Assembly: GCF_025998815.1 (NCBI RefSeq)
Contig: NZ_AP026678.1
Coordinates: 3,144,001-3,208,000, forward strand
Source: Ignavibacterium sp.
Lineage (GTDB): Bacteria; Bacteroidota; Ignavibacteria; Ignavibacteriales; Ignavibacteriaceae
Length of the DNA stretch: 64,000 nucleotides
Direction of reading: 5' to 3'
The stretch's first letter is position 1, and every line of letters starts with the position of its first letter. The notes below the pieces were generated by a model, which was given only the letters and a program-made list of their open reading frames with translations, ran no database searches and was not told the DNA's origin. A program made the position numbers and the translations under genes. Shown here in pieces: positions 38,387 through 47,566 of this stretch.

Positions 38387-39383
38387 ATTCTTATCAGTGT
38401 TTGATATTCCAAAAGATATTAAGACAAACGGTCTTAAACCAATTTATTATGTCTTTGGCGAAGACACATTCAGTTTTGATTATGCTAAATCTGTTATTGA
38501 AAAAGCAGTAACACCGCTTCTTGCTTCAGAGTTTGACAAAGAAACTTACTACGGTAGTAAAAATTCTTTTACAGAAATTTTATCCGCTGCATCAACTTTT
38601 CCTTTTGGAGATGGTAAAAAATTTTTAATCGTAAAAAATGCTGAGAAACCAAAAGACAAAGACAAACTTGCTGAATATGCTGCGTCTCCTTCTGAGTTCA
38701 CTGTTATATTACTTCTGCATGAAGGTTCTATAACAAAACCTGATTCTGAGCCGTATAAAACTCTTAACAAGTTAGGTGAGATATTTGAATCAAAAGAAAT
38801 GAAAGGTGATGCTTTAGTTGAATGGGTTAAATCTTATGTTAAAGAAAATCAAAGAAATATTTCTGATGAGAACGCTCAGTTATTAATTGATATTGTTGGT
38901 GAAAATCGCTCTCTGATTGAATTACAGTTGGAGAAAATTTTTCTTTTCCTGAATGATAAAAAAGAAGTTACACTTGAAAGTATTCAACAACTTGCAACTG
39001 AATTAAAACAATTCAATATTTTTGATTTGATAAATTCAATTGGAAGAAAAGAAAAATCCAAAGCTCTGGAGATAGCTTTTAATCTTTATGAATCAGGTAC
39101 TGATATGATTCAGATTATCGGAATGCTTAATCGTTACTTCAGTGCGCTTGCTAAGATTGATGAACTTAATGCATTAAAAATATCGGATCAGGAAGCAGCC
39201 AGAATTGTTGGTACTCATCCTTTCTATTATAAAAATTATGTTGAAGCCCGCAAAAGATACGATCTCAATGCTATTACAAATGCTTTCAGAGCTTTGTTTA
39301 ATGCAGATCTTACTATTAAAACAAGTCCGCTGGATCAGAAAACAGTTCTTACAATGCTAATTGCAGAAATAATTCCGGATTGA
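38373..39383 (+). CDS. holA: DNA polymerase III subunit delta
   Basis: Clamp-loader subunit that opens the sliding clamp. The 336-residue protein shows the delta pattern: IYYVFGEDTFSFDYAKSVI, FGDGKKFLIVKNAEK, an AAA+-like second domain (ENAQLLIDIVGENRSLIELQ followed by LEKIF), and the collar domain at the C-terminus (FRALFNADLTIKTSPLDQKT). It overlaps the small MetS-like gene by 14 nt. It is the last plus-strand gene before a convergent boundary. Confidence 0.93.
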   Translation: MAKTKFLSVFDIPKDIKTNGLKPIYYVFGEDTFSFDYAKSVIEKAVTPLLASEFDKETYYGSKNSFTEILSAASTFPFGDGKKFLIVKNAEKPKDKDKLAEYAASPSEFTVILLLHEGSITKPDSEPYKTLNKLGEIFESKEMKGDALVEWVKSYVKENQRNISDENAQLLIDIVGENRSLIELQLEKIFLFLNDKKEVTLESIQQLATELKQFNIFDLINSIGRKEKSKALEIAFNLYESGTDMIQIIGMLNRYFSALAKIDELNALKISDQEAARIVGTHPFYYKNYVEARKRYDLNAITNAFRALFNADLTIKTSPLDQKTVLTMLIAEIIPD

Positions 39384-39385
39384 AA

Positions 39386-39475
39386 GAATGAAAGGTTAAA
39401 TGAATGATTGATTGAATGAGTGAATTGATGAGTTGTTGAATGATTGATTGAATGGATGAATCGGTGAATGATTGG
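39386..39475. repeat. Degenerate GAATGATT/TGAA array
   Basis: About 90 bp built from imperfect 4- and 8-bp units such as TGAATGATTGATTGAATGAG and GAATGGATGAATCGGTGAA. It fills the gap between the convergent holA and AI-2E-family genes. It encodes nothing plausible and is unlike a CRISPR array (no spacers). Similar units recur at 47220-47375 and 58120-58195. Confidence 0.7.
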
Positions 39476-39495
39476 ATTAATACAGAAAGTAAAAA

Positions 39496-40548
39496 TTATA
39501 ATTTAGCGAGCTTATAATTTTTGAAAGCAAAATAAATTTCTTTAGCAGCAGTTTTGATTACTGTTGCGGTCGGAACAGCAAGCAACATTCCTAATAATCC
39601 AAATAACTGACTACCTGCTATAATCAAAAGGATAATTGCGATAGGATGCATATCAACACTCTTTGAAAAAACATAAGGTTGAACAACGCCATTATCAACT
39701 GTATAAGTCAGAGCCACAAGAAGAATTATTAACGGAATCTGAGATAGATCACCTATGTAAATAACAGATATAATCATTGCCGGAACACCACCGATAACCG
39801 GGCCGAAGTAAGGAATTAAATGACCAAGTCCGGCTATTACACCCAGAGGCAAAGCGTTAGGAATTCCGATAAACCAGAAACCAAATCCCAAAACAACACC
39901 GACAAAAGTAGCGTCAAAAATCCAACCGCGGACAAATCTGCCCAACTGCAAAGTAACTCTTTTCAAAATCCAGTAAGCCGGTTCAAAAAATTTATTTGGT
40001 GCAAGGTGAATTAATTCTCTCTTAATCTTATTGCTGTCTTTTAATAAGAAGAAAGAAATAAAAGGTACTATAACAAGTACGGCAACAATGGAGACCAATC
40101 CACTTACATATTCATAAAAATGAGAAACAGTATTTGCTAATTGAGACGATATAAAATTCTGAATTCGGTTCGAAATTTCGCCTTTACTAAAGAATGGAAA
40201 TACTCTGAGAATTTTAGCTTCAAGAACTTTTAATTCTTCATTGAAAGAGAATCCTCTTAACGATGTTATCAATTGATCCATCTGATAAATTAATTTCGGA
40301 ATTACTACCGACAGAGCAAGATAAATAATAAAACCAAAGGCGATAAATACAATCAAAGTGGAAAAAGTTCTGTTAATACCTTGTTCTTCCAGCTGATGAA
40401 CAAATGGTTCAAGTATCAATGAAAGCAAAATTGATATCGCAAGAATTATGAAAATATCAATTATCAGATAAGCGAAATAAAGAAGTATTCCAATTGCAAG
40501 TATCAGAAGAAATGTTCTTGAAAATTTTTTAAGAACAGTTTCAGACAT
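39496..40548 (-). CDS. AI-2E family transporter
   Basis: A 350-residue membrane protein of the AI-2 exporter (AI-2E/TqsA/PerM) superfamily, with about eight helices: a hydrophobic N-terminal pair, a soluble amphipathic middle part, and a C-terminal block (GLGHLIPYFGPVIGG, VQPYVFSKSVDMHPIAIILL) that is diagnostic. Substrates vary (autoinducer-2, Na+/H+ exchange, lipids), so none is assigned. Its ATG overlaps the stop of the NifU-domain gene by one base, so the two are translationally coupled. Confidence 0.88.
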   Translation of the reverse strand: MSETVLKKFSRTFLLILAIGILLYFAYLIIDIFIILAISILLSLILEPFVHQLEEQGINRTFSTLIVFIAFGFIIYLALSVVIPKLIYQMDQLITSLRGFSFNEELKVLEAKILRVFPFFSKGEISNRIQNFISSQLANTVSHFYEYVSGLVSIVAVLVIVPFISFFLLKDSNKIKRELIHLAPNKFFEPAYWILKRVTLQLGRFVRGWIFDATFVGVVLGFGFWFIGIPNALPLGVIAGLGHLIPYFGPVIGGVPAMIISVIYIGDLSQIPLIILLVALTYTVDNGVVQPYVFSKSVDMHPIAIILLIIAGSQLFGLLGMLLAVPTATVIKTAAKEIYFAFKNYKLAKL

Positions 40549-40775
40549 CAGACAGCCTCAATTCTTTTTATGCCCGGAACTTCACGCATCAAAGCTCTTT
40601 CAATGCCTGCTCTTAATGTCATAACAGAAAGAGGACATTGTTCACAAGCTCCGATTAAACGGACTTTGACAATTCCATCCTGACTGATTTCAACCAATTC
40701 AACATCTCCATTATCTGCCTGAAGAAATGGTCTGATAGAATTGAGAGCTTTTTGTAGTGAGCTTTCCGAAATCAT
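40548..40775 (-). CDS. NifU C-terminal domain Fe-S scaffold protein
   Basis: A 75-residue protein consisting of a single NifU-C/Nfu domain. The core GDVELVEISQDGIVKVRLIG is followed by the cluster-binding CxxC in ACEQCPLS and by the final helix. Nfu domains carry [4Fe-4S] clusters to apoproteins. It lies about 80 bp downstream of mrp on the same strand, an Fe-S assembly neighbourhood. Confidence 0.93.
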   Translation of the reverse strand: MISESSLQKALNSIRPFLQADNGDVELVEISQDGIVKVRLIGACEQCPLSVMTLRAGIERALMREVPGIKRIEAV

Positions 40776-40856
40776 TGTAATGAATGAAAATGTTCTGAAA
40801 AATAAATTGTTCTTATACGAAAAATAGCTAAATCCGGTTAAAGGTTAACCTGTCAC

Positions 40857-41957
40857 TCAAAGTATAATTTCAATCTTATCATCCTGACTTGCATTACGGA
40901 TATTCACTTGTTCAGTAAGTTTTCTGGAAATATCCATCATAATTTTTGCATATTCAGAATCAGGTTGATCATAAACCATCGGTGTTCCGTTATCTCCACC
41001 TTCTCTGATTCTTGGGTCAATTGGAATACCGCCAAGAAATTCAACTTTAAGTTCTTTGGAAATTCTTTCTCCACCACCGCTCCCGAAAATATCATATTTT
41101 TTTCCGGTGTCTGGTGCAATGAAGTAACTCATATTTTCAATTACTCCAAGCACCGGAACATTAACACGGTTGAACATCATTAAAGCTTTGCGGGCATCAA
41201 TTAAAGATACTTCCTGCGGAGTAGTAACAATAACAGCTCCTGTTAAAGGAATTGTTTGAACTAAAGTCAATTGAATGTCGCCGGTTCCGGGAGGAAGATC
41301 AAAAATCAGATAATCAAGTTCACCCCATTCAACATCAGTCATGAATTGTTTAATTGCACCACTTGCCATCGGACCTCGCCAGATTATCGGCGCTTTATCA
41401 TCAACGAGTACGCCGATTGAAATAAATTTAACACCATAATTTTCAAGCGGAAGCATTCGAACAGAATTTTCTGCCTGATAGACTTTTGGTTTGTCTTTAA
41501 CACCAAGCATCAACGGAACACTTGGTCCATAAATATCTGCATCAATTAATCCGACCTTTGCGCCATCCTTAGCTAATGCGACTGCAAGATTAACGGCAAC
41601 TGTACTTTTACCAACCCCACCTTTCCCACTTGCAACTGCAATAGTGTTTTTTACGCCCGGCAGAATTGCATCTTTCTTAGGGTCGTTATGCTTGGAAATG
41701 TTGGAAGAAATACTTCTCGTCTGCAATTCAATTTTTACTTTCTTTAACGACGGAAAATCCTTTTTTAATTGTTCTTCAAACTTTTGCTTTAACAGTTCCT
41801 GATTCGTTTGGGCAGCAAAAGACATTTTGATGTTTAATTCATCATCATTCACTTCAAGAGATTGAATAGAATTGAGTGTTAGAATGTTCGGATCGAATCC
41901 ATCGAAATTTAATTTCTTTAGAGAACTTAGAATTGTACTTTTTGTAATATCACTCAT
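40857..41957 (-). CDS. mrp: Mrp/NBP35-family iron-sulfur cluster carrier ATPase
   Basis: P-loop ATPase thought to carry [4Fe-4S] clusters. The 366 residues comprise an N-terminal MIP18/DUF59-like domain (about 1-85), the deviant Walker A ASGKGGVGKST near residue 110, and the Mrp core (LIDADIYGPSVPLMLG, DLPPGTGDIQLTL). The CPxC motif that usually follows ENMSYF is absent: residues 281-284 read A-P-D-T. ATP binding is intact, so cluster binding may use other ligands or a partner such as the adjacent Nfu protein. Confidence 0.93.
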   Translation of the reverse strand: MSDITKSTILSSLKKLNFDGFDPNILTLNSIQSLEVNDDELNIKMSFAAQTNQELLKQKFEEQLKKDFPSLKKVKIELQTRSISSNISKHNDPKKDAILPGVKNTIAVASGKGGVGKSTVAVNLAVALAKDGAKVGLIDADIYGPSVPLMLGVKDKPKVYQAENSVRMLPLENYGVKFISIGVLVDDKAPIIWRGPMASGAIKQFMTDVEWGELDYLIFDLPPGTGDIQLTLVQTIPLTGAVIVTTPQEVSLIDARKALMMFNRVNVPVLGVIENMSYFIAPDTGKKYDIFGSGGGERISKELKVEFLGGIPIDPRIREGGDNGTPMVYDQPDSEYAKIMMDISRKLTEQVNIRNASQDDKIEIIL

Positions 41958-42018
41958 TTAATTATCCCTTATTAAAATTTTCAATCAATATAACTTTTAT
42001 AAATTAGAATTGGTTCAA

Positions 42019-44154
42019 TTACTTATTTCGTATTGCTTTCTTAACCTGAGTAGTTTCTTTTGTAGCATAATTCATTAACCATTCCTGACTGTTTATTTTT
42101 GCAGCTCCATCTTGTGGCTTTACAAAATGATAACTTCCATCCGAATGAAGCTCTCTGGCTTTCACATTATCTTTCAGATAAACAGACAGAACATTATTGA
42201 TTATATCATCTTTTAGTTTTTTATCTTCAACGGGAAAAGTTGTTTCTATTCTTCTGTCAAGATTTCTTTGCATCATATCAGCACTGCTAAGATATACTTC
42301 ATCGTTTCCATCATTTTTGAAATAAAAAATTCTGCTGTGTTCAAGAAATCGTCCGACAATACTTCTTACTTGAATATTTTCACTTAAACCTTTAACACCG
42401 GGAACTAAACTACAAACTCCACGAACAATCAGATCAACTTTAACTCCTGCATTAGAAGCTTCGTACAAAGCTGCAATAATTGGCGGATCGACAAGCGAAT
42501 TCATTTTCATTATTATGTGCGCGGGTTTCCCGGACTTTTTATTCGCAATTTCTCTTGCAATGAGTTTCAGAATTTTTTCACGGGTGTTAAGTGGAGATAC
42601 AAAAAGTTTTCTGAATTCTTTTTGTTGTGAGTAACCTGTCAGATAATTAAAAACATCAGTTACATCACTGCAGATTTCTTCGTCACAGGTGAACAGTCCA
42701 ATGTCTGTATATAATTTTGCTGTAACCACATTGTAGTTGCCAGTGGAAAGATGAACATATCTTTTCACTCCATCGAATTCTTTTCTTACGATCAAAGTCA
42801 TTTTTGCGTGAGTTTTTAATCCAACCAAACCATAAACAACATGCACACCTACTTTTTCCAATTCGCGAGCCCAATAAATATTATTCTCTTCATCAAATCT
42901 GGCTTTGAGTTCTACGAGCACAGCAACCTGTTTACCTCTGTCAGCGGCTTCAATCAAAGCTTTAACAATTGGTGAATCAGTTCCGACACGATAAAGAGTT
43001 TGCTTGATTGCAAGTACATCCGGATCTTCAGCGGCTTTTTTTATGAAGTCAACCACAGGTGTAAAAGAATGAAAAGGATGATGAAGCAATATATCACGCT
43101 GACGAATTACTGAGAATAAATCTTCTTCTTCATTCAGCTCTTTTGGTATAACAGGATAGAAAGGTTTTTCTTTAAGATGATGGACAGGAAGTTTATAAAG
43201 AATCATAACATCACTCAAACCCAGCGGACCGTCAAACTGATGAACATCATCTTTTGTAATCTGAAGGTTTTCCATAAGTGTTTCAACCATAAAGTCAGGC
43301 ATTTTTCCTTCAACTTCCAATCTTACCACATTCCCAAATCTTCTTTGTCTTATATTTTCCTCAATAACACTTAATAAATCATCTGCTTCATCTTCTTGTA
43401 ATTCGATATCCGTATCCCGTGTAATTCTGAATTTATGAGTTTCAATTATTTCCATTCCCGGAAACAGAAGATGAATATTCGCTTTGATCAAATCACCAAG
43501 CCATACAAACCTTGCTTTAAATCCGCCGTTAACAGATTTTCTCTTGTTGGGTTCAAGTATATCATCAATCTGGAGTAAACGGGGAAGAATATTTGGAACC
43601 TTTACCCGGGCGAAATGATTTTCTCCGTTTGGTTTGCGGATCAGAACAGCCAGACTTAAACTTAAGTTTGAGATGTATGGAAAAGGTCTGCCAGGATCAA
43701 AAGCAAGCGGAGTTAAAACAGGGAAAATTTCTTTCTTAAAATACTCGGTCAGGATTTTTTGTTCTTCTTTTGAAAGCTCATCATAATCGTGAAGGATGAT
43801 ATTATTCTCTCTTAATGATGGAACAATGTTATTGGTCCAGAGATCATAAAGTTGTTTCAGTAATGGCTGAAGACATTTTTCAATTTTCTGCAATTGCTCT
43901 CTTGGAGTAAGTCCATCAATAGAAGGTTCAAGAACATTTGCAGCAATTTGCTCTTTTATTCCTGAAACACGAATCATGTAAAATTCATCAAGATTTGATG
44001 AGAAAATTGAAACGAACTTTACTTTTTCAAGCAATGGTAAATCAGGATTCAGAGCTTCCTGCAGAACCCTTCTGTTGAATTCAATCCAGCTTAAATCTCT
44101 GTTAATAAAGTTTTCTGGTTTACCGTATTTTTTCAATAATTCTTTGGCATTCAT
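42019..44154 (-). CDS. ppk1: Polyphosphate kinase 1
   Basis: Makes polyphosphate from ATP, membrane-associated. The 711-residue protein has the four-domain PPK1 layout: N-terminal FINRDLSWIEFNRRVLQEA, the head domain, and two C-terminal phospholipase-D-like catalytic domains with VHLSTGNYN (phospho-His) and FLEHSRIFYF (second His). The length is normal. It stands alone, minus strand, between mrp and trkH. Confidence 0.96.
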   Translation of the reverse strand: MNAKELLKKYGKPENFINRDLSWIEFNRRVLQEALNPDLPLLEKVKFVSIFSSNLDEFYMIRVSGIKEQIAANVLEPSIDGLTPREQLQKIEKCLQPLLKQLYDLWTNNIVPSLRENNIILHDYDELSKEEQKILTEYFKKEIFPVLTPLAFDPGRPFPYISNLSLSLAVLIRKPNGENHFARVKVPNILPRLLQIDDILEPNKRKSVNGGFKARFVWLGDLIKANIHLLFPGMEIIETHKFRITRDTDIELQEDEADDLLSVIEENIRQRRFGNVVRLEVEGKMPDFMVETLMENLQITKDDVHQFDGPLGLSDVMILYKLPVHHLKEKPFYPVIPKELNEEEDLFSVIRQRDILLHHPFHSFTPVVDFIKKAAEDPDVLAIKQTLYRVGTDSPIVKALIEAADRGKQVAVLVELKARFDEENNIYWARELEKVGVHVVYGLVGLKTHAKMTLIVRKEFDGVKRYVHLSTGNYNVVTAKLYTDIGLFTCDEEICSDVTDVFNYLTGYSQQKEFRKLFVSPLNTREKILKLIAREIANKKSGKPAHIIMKMNSLVDPPIIAALYEASNAGVKVDLIVRGVCSLVPGVKGLSENIQVRSIVGRFLEHSRIFYFKNDGNDEVYLSSADMMQRNLDRRIETTFPVEDKKLKDDIINNVLSVYLKDNVKARELHSDGSYHFVKPQDGAAKINSQEWLMNYATKETTQVKKAIRNK

Positions 44155-44271
44155 AGAAAGTTACTTTCACATCTGTTTGTAAATATAAATAAAATACTTT
44201 GCAGAAACTGTGGTGAAAAACAGATGCCATCAAGCATTATTTGAAAAGAAAATAATTAACCGGTTATTTTA

Positions 44272-45720
44272 TTATTTCTTCCAAAAAGAAGGAGAGAAAA
44301 TTACAAGAACTGTAAAAAGTTCAAGTCTTCCTATAAGCATCAGGAACGATAGGAGAATTTTCGCTAAATCAGGTAAGTGAGAGAAATTTGCAACCGGACC
44401 AACAGTCCCGATTCCAGGACCAACATTTCCAAGACAGGTTGCACTCGCTCCAATTGATGTAAGAAAATCCAGTCCCAATATTGAAAGTATTATTGATGAA
44501 AGTACAAATATCAATATGTAGAGAATGAAAAATGCCTGAACATTCGAGATAATTTCAGGAAGAATCGCTTTGCCATTTACTCTTACAGGAATAACTGCAC
44601 GTGGATGAATTAATCTTTTTAATTCAAGAAATCCGTTTTTAAACAAGAGATAATGTCTTACAATTTTAATAGAGCCACCGGTTGAACCAGCACATCCACC
44701 GATAAACAGAAGAACAAAGAAAATCATTCTGGAAAAGATTGCCCAGCTTTCATAATCGGAAGAGACATAACCAGTTGTTGTAACTAGTGAAACGACATGA
44801 AATAACGATTGACGAAACTTTTCTTCCAATGAAAGATTCAAATGAGGATGATGTATTATCATGATTAGGATTGATGAAATAAGAATAAATAAAGAATAAG
44901 CTTTAAACTCATCATTTGTTTTAAGGAAGCTGAAATTTCTGTGAAGAGCGAAATAGTGCAGAGTAAAATTTGTTCCTGCAAGAAACATAAAAACAATAAA
45001 AATATATTGTATGAATGGACTTGAATAATATGCAGTGCTTGAATTCTTAGTTGAGAATCCTCCTGTAGCCAATGTTGTAAATGAATGATTTATTGCATCG
45101 AAAAAATTCATTCCGGCAATCACTAACAAAATTGTTTCAAGCGCTGTGAATATCACATAAATACCCCAAAGCCGTTTTGCAGTTTCTTTAACTCTCGGAT
45201 GAAATTTATCTTTTGTAATTCCAGGTACTTCAGCAGCATAAAGTTGCATTCCGCCAATACCCAACAATGGAAGTATTGCAAGGGACAGAACGATTATCCC
45301 CATACCACCAATCCACTGAGTGATTGAGCGCCAGAATAGTAAGCCGTGGGGCAATGATTCAATATCAACAAGAATTGTTGCACCGGTTGTTGTAAAACCT
45401 GACATCACTTCAAAGAAAGCATCAACATAAGAGGTAATTGAACCGTGAATGACAAATGGAATTGCACCAAACAATGACATAACAACCCAACCCAAACTAA
45501 CAATCAGATAACCTTCTCTTTTTCCGATATCAGTTCTGTCCGCATCTTTCGTTATAAACCAACCTAATAATCCGATGGCAGAGGTTATCACTCCGGAAAG
45601 TAACAGCACCAGGATATCATTATCCTGATAGTAGATTGAGAAAGGAATTCCGCTCATCATAAACACACCTGTTAAGATGAGCAGAAACGAGATTATGTTA
45701 AAGACTAGTTTGTAATTCAA
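44272..45720 (-). CDS. trkH: TrkH-family potassium uptake membrane protein
   Basis: Potassium-translocating subunit of a Trk/Ktr system. The 482-residue protein has the four pore loops of the superfamily: SGFTTTGATIL, TLATGGFSTK, VTTTGYVSSDY and TCLGNVGPGIG, which contribute the selectivity-filter glycines, plus the GCAGSTGGSIKIVRHYLL stretch. It starts 13 bp after the trkA stop on the same strand, so TrkA and TrkH form an operon. Confidence 0.95.
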   Translation of the reverse strand: MNYKLVFNIISFLLILTGVFMMSGIPFSIYYQDNDILVLLLSGVITSAIGLLGWFITKDADRTDIGKREGYLIVSLGWVVMSLFGAIPFVIHGSITSYVDAFFEVMSGFTTTGATILVDIESLPHGLLFWRSITQWIGGMGIIVLSLAILPLLGIGGMQLYAAEVPGITKDKFHPRVKETAKRLWGIYVIFTALETILLVIAGMNFFDAINHSFTTLATGGFSTKNSSTAYYSSPFIQYIFIVFMFLAGTNFTLHYFALHRNFSFLKTNDEFKAYSLFILISSILIMIIHHPHLNLSLEEKFRQSLFHVVSLVTTTGYVSSDYESWAIFSRMIFFVLLFIGGCAGSTGGSIKIVRHYLLFKNGFLELKRLIHPRAVIPVRVNGKAILPEIISNVQAFFILYILIFVLSSIILSILGLDFLTSIGASATCLGNVGPGIGTVGPVANFSHLPDLAKILLSFLMLIGRLELFTVLVIFSPSFWKK

Positions 45721-45733
45721 AACTTATCTGAAA

Positions 45734-47074
45734 TTATTTGAAGAATTTCTCGATCTTACTCACAGCTTCGGGCAAAGAGAACACAACAACTTTATCACCT
45801 GCATTAATCTTTGAATTTCCCAAAGCAATAAAGCTTTCGTTTTTTCTGATGTAGCCACCGATTAAAGCATCTTTCGGAAAATCTGAATCCGCAATAGTCT
45901 CTTCCGTAATTTTTGAACCGGGCTGAGCGACAAATTCCATTACTACTGCATCAATTCCTTCCAATGATGAGTAAGAAATTATTTCACCTTTCTTTATGAA
46001 ACGTACAATATTATTTGCTGCAATAAGTTTTTTATTTATCAGTGAATCCAGTCCGATAGTTTGTGTAAGCGGTACATATTCTACTTTATCAACAAGTGCA
46101 ATAACTTTTTTTACACCAAGATGTTTAGCCATCAGACAAGTGATGATATTAGTTTCCGCATCTTCTGTAACAGCAATGAATGCGTCAACATCAATAATTC
46201 CTTCCTGAGCAAGTAAATCAATATCTCTTCCATCACCTTGAATTACTAAAGTATTCGGAAGTTCATCAGCAAGTTCGAATGCCTTTTCAGGATTTGAATC
46301 AATAAGCTTTACAGTCATTTTATTACTTAGAAGCGACGCAACACGACGACCAATCTTTCCACCACCAAGGATCATTATGTTATCGAATTTTATGTTTTCT
46401 TTACCCGCAAGTTTAAGAACAGTTTCCAAAGCTTCTGATTTTGATATGACGAATATCTGATCATTCGGCAGAAATTTATCATTTCCTTTAGGAATTATCG
46501 TTCTGAAGTTTCTGTAAATAGCAACTACACGAAAATCAAATGAAGCATATTGTTTGCTTATCTCGGAAAGGGTTTTGTGAATTACAGGCGCATTCTTATC
46601 TAACTTTAAACCGATCACCTGAAGTTTGCCATTTTCAAATTCAATGATGTCAGTAGCTGCGGTTCTGTTGATGAGATTTACAGTTTCGAGTGCGGCTAGT
46701 TCTTCCGGATAAATCATAAAATCAATTCCCAACTCAGAAAAATTAACACCATGTCTTGGATTCAGATATTCAGCATTTGAAATCCTGGCAACAGTTTTTT
46801 TAGCCCCAAGTTTTTTTCCGATGATTGCTGTTGCGATGTTAACCTCTTCAGAAGAAGTGACTGCAACCAGAAGATCTGCTTTTTCAATCTGAGCTTGCTC
46901 AAGTATTTCTATAGAAGTTGATGAACCTTCAATTGTAAGAATATCTGCCATCTGATCAGTATAGTGAAGTCGATCGTGATCAAGATCGATTGCAACTATA
47001 TCATTATTTTCACTTGATAATTGTTTGGCTAACTGATAACCAACATCACCCATCCCTGCAATAATAACTCGCAT
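45734..47074 (-). CDS. trkA: Trk system potassium transporter TrkA
   Basis: Cytoplasmic gating ring of the Trk potassium transporter. The 446 residues contain two tandem RCK units, each with a Rossmann NAD(H)-binding domain (GMGDVGYQLAKQL near residue 7; GGGKIGRRVASLL near residue 234) and a TrkA-C domain. It precedes trkH in the same operon. A near-consensus promoter lies upstream at 47107-47137. Confidence 0.95.
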   Translation of the reverse strand: MRVIIAGMGDVGYQLAKQLSSENNDIVAIDLDHDRLHYTDQMADILTIEGSSTSIEILEQAQIEKADLLVAVTSSEEVNIATAIIGKKLGAKKTVARISNAEYLNPRHGVNFSELGIDFMIYPEELAALETVNLINRTAATDIIEFENGKLQVIGLKLDKNAPVIHKTLSEISKQYASFDFRVVAIYRNFRTIIPKGNDKFLPNDQIFVISKSEALETVLKLAGKENIKFDNIMILGGGKIGRRVASLLSNKMTVKLIDSNPEKAFELADELPNTLVIQGDGRDIDLLAQEGIIDVDAFIAVTEDAETNIITCLMAKHLGVKKVIALVDKVEYVPLTQTIGLDSLINKKLIAANNIVRFIKKGEIISYSSLEGIDAVVMEFVAQPGSKITEETIADSDFPKDALIGGYIRKNESFIALGNSKINAGDKVVVFSLPEAVSKIEKFFK

Positions 47075-47106
47075 AATATATTTTCAAAATTTATTTCTTT
47101 GTTAAT

Positions 47107-47137
47107 CAAAATTTAATTAACAACACATTAAAAACAA
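47107..47137 (-). promoter_or_regulatory. Probable promoter of trkA-trkH
   Basis: Read on the minus strand: TTG (47137-47135), 20 nt, then AAATTTTG (47114-47107), which matches TAnnTTTG at seven of eight... more exactly at all defined positions except the first T. The spacing equals that of the five perfect promoters in the window. It would give a leader of about 25 nt. Confidence 0.5.
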
Positions 47138-47219
47138 TTGATTTATTCCGATTCTTAGAATTGTCGAATGTACTAATGATTATAACACTAAAACCAGAAT
47201 TATTAAAAATTGATTTGCG

Positions 47220-47298
47220 GAATGGATGAATGACTTTTTAATTGAATGGCTGAATGAAAATTCTTTAATGTCATTTCGACCAGAAGGAGAAATCCTTC
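47220..47298. repeat. Composite repeat, copy A
   Basis: Begins with degenerate GAATG units (GAATGGATGAATGAC, GAATGGCTGAATGA), continues into a 29-bp core at 47252-47280 (starting GAATGAAAATTCTTTAAT and ending ATTTCGAC) and closes with a short hairpin-like element, ATTTCGAC...GGAGAAATC. The core matches copy B at 27 of 29 positions by my reading. Confidence 0.65.
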
Positions 47299-47334
47299 AA
47301 CACAAATTAGCTGAACCAAAAACGAAAAAACTTT

Positions 47335-47424
47335 TGAATGAATGATTGAATGGATGGTTGAATGATTGAATGAGAATTCTTTAATATCATTTCGACTCCC
47401 ATTTATCGGAGGAGAAATCTTTCT
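47335..47424. repeat. Composite repeat, copy B
   Basis: Same layout as copy A: a longer GAATGATT-type array (47335-47375), the 29-bp core at 47368-47396 (GAATGAGAATTCTTTAAT...ATTTCGAC), then ATTTCGACTCC and GGAGGAGAAATC arms that can pair. The two copies lie about 115 bp apart in direct orientation. Confidence 0.65.
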
Positions 47425-47517
47425 AAAATCCAATCCTTAATCAAAGTTTATTAAAATTAACTAAGTTGGTTATTATGAAAACGAACATTCCATACTTTGA
47501 TTATCTAAAAAAGAAAA

Positions 47518-47545
47518 ACCCTCTCATTCATAAGAACAAGAGGGT
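47518..47545 (-). terminator. Rho-independent terminator of the DHS-like gene
   Basis: ACCCTCT (47518-47524) pairs with AGAGGGT (47539-47545). Read on the minus strand the stem is followed by TTTTCTTTTTT, a good T-run, and it lies 22 bp past the stop codon of the minus-strand gene at 47567. Confidence 0.8.
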
Positions 47546-47566
47546 CTGTAAGGTTCAAATTATGAA

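Larger units (their letters stand above)
47075..47566. other. 492-bp gene-free region with composite repeats
   Basis: This gap between trkA and the deoxyhypusine-synthase-like gene holds no convincing gene. It contains the trkA promoter (47107-47137), two copies of a composite repeat (47220-47298 and 47335-47424) and the terminator of the minus-strand gene (47518-47545). The 76-residue frame on the minus strand here is made of repeat sequence and is not believable. Confidence 0.75.

Noticed and set aside
39386..39475. CRISPR-like array
   Set aside because: Units are 4-8 bp and directly abutting, with no unique spacers and no cas genes.
40842..40851. AGGTTAACCT palindrome after mrp as a terminator
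   Set aside because: Short stem and poor T-tract on the minus strand; not convincing.
44257..44266. TAACCGGTTA palindrome after trkH
   Set aside because: Only 10 bp with no loop space and no T-run; compatible with chance in AT-rich DNA.
47203..47433. Minus-strand 76-codon frame
   Set aside because: It is composed of the composite repeats (IHSIIHS-type translation of GAATGA units).
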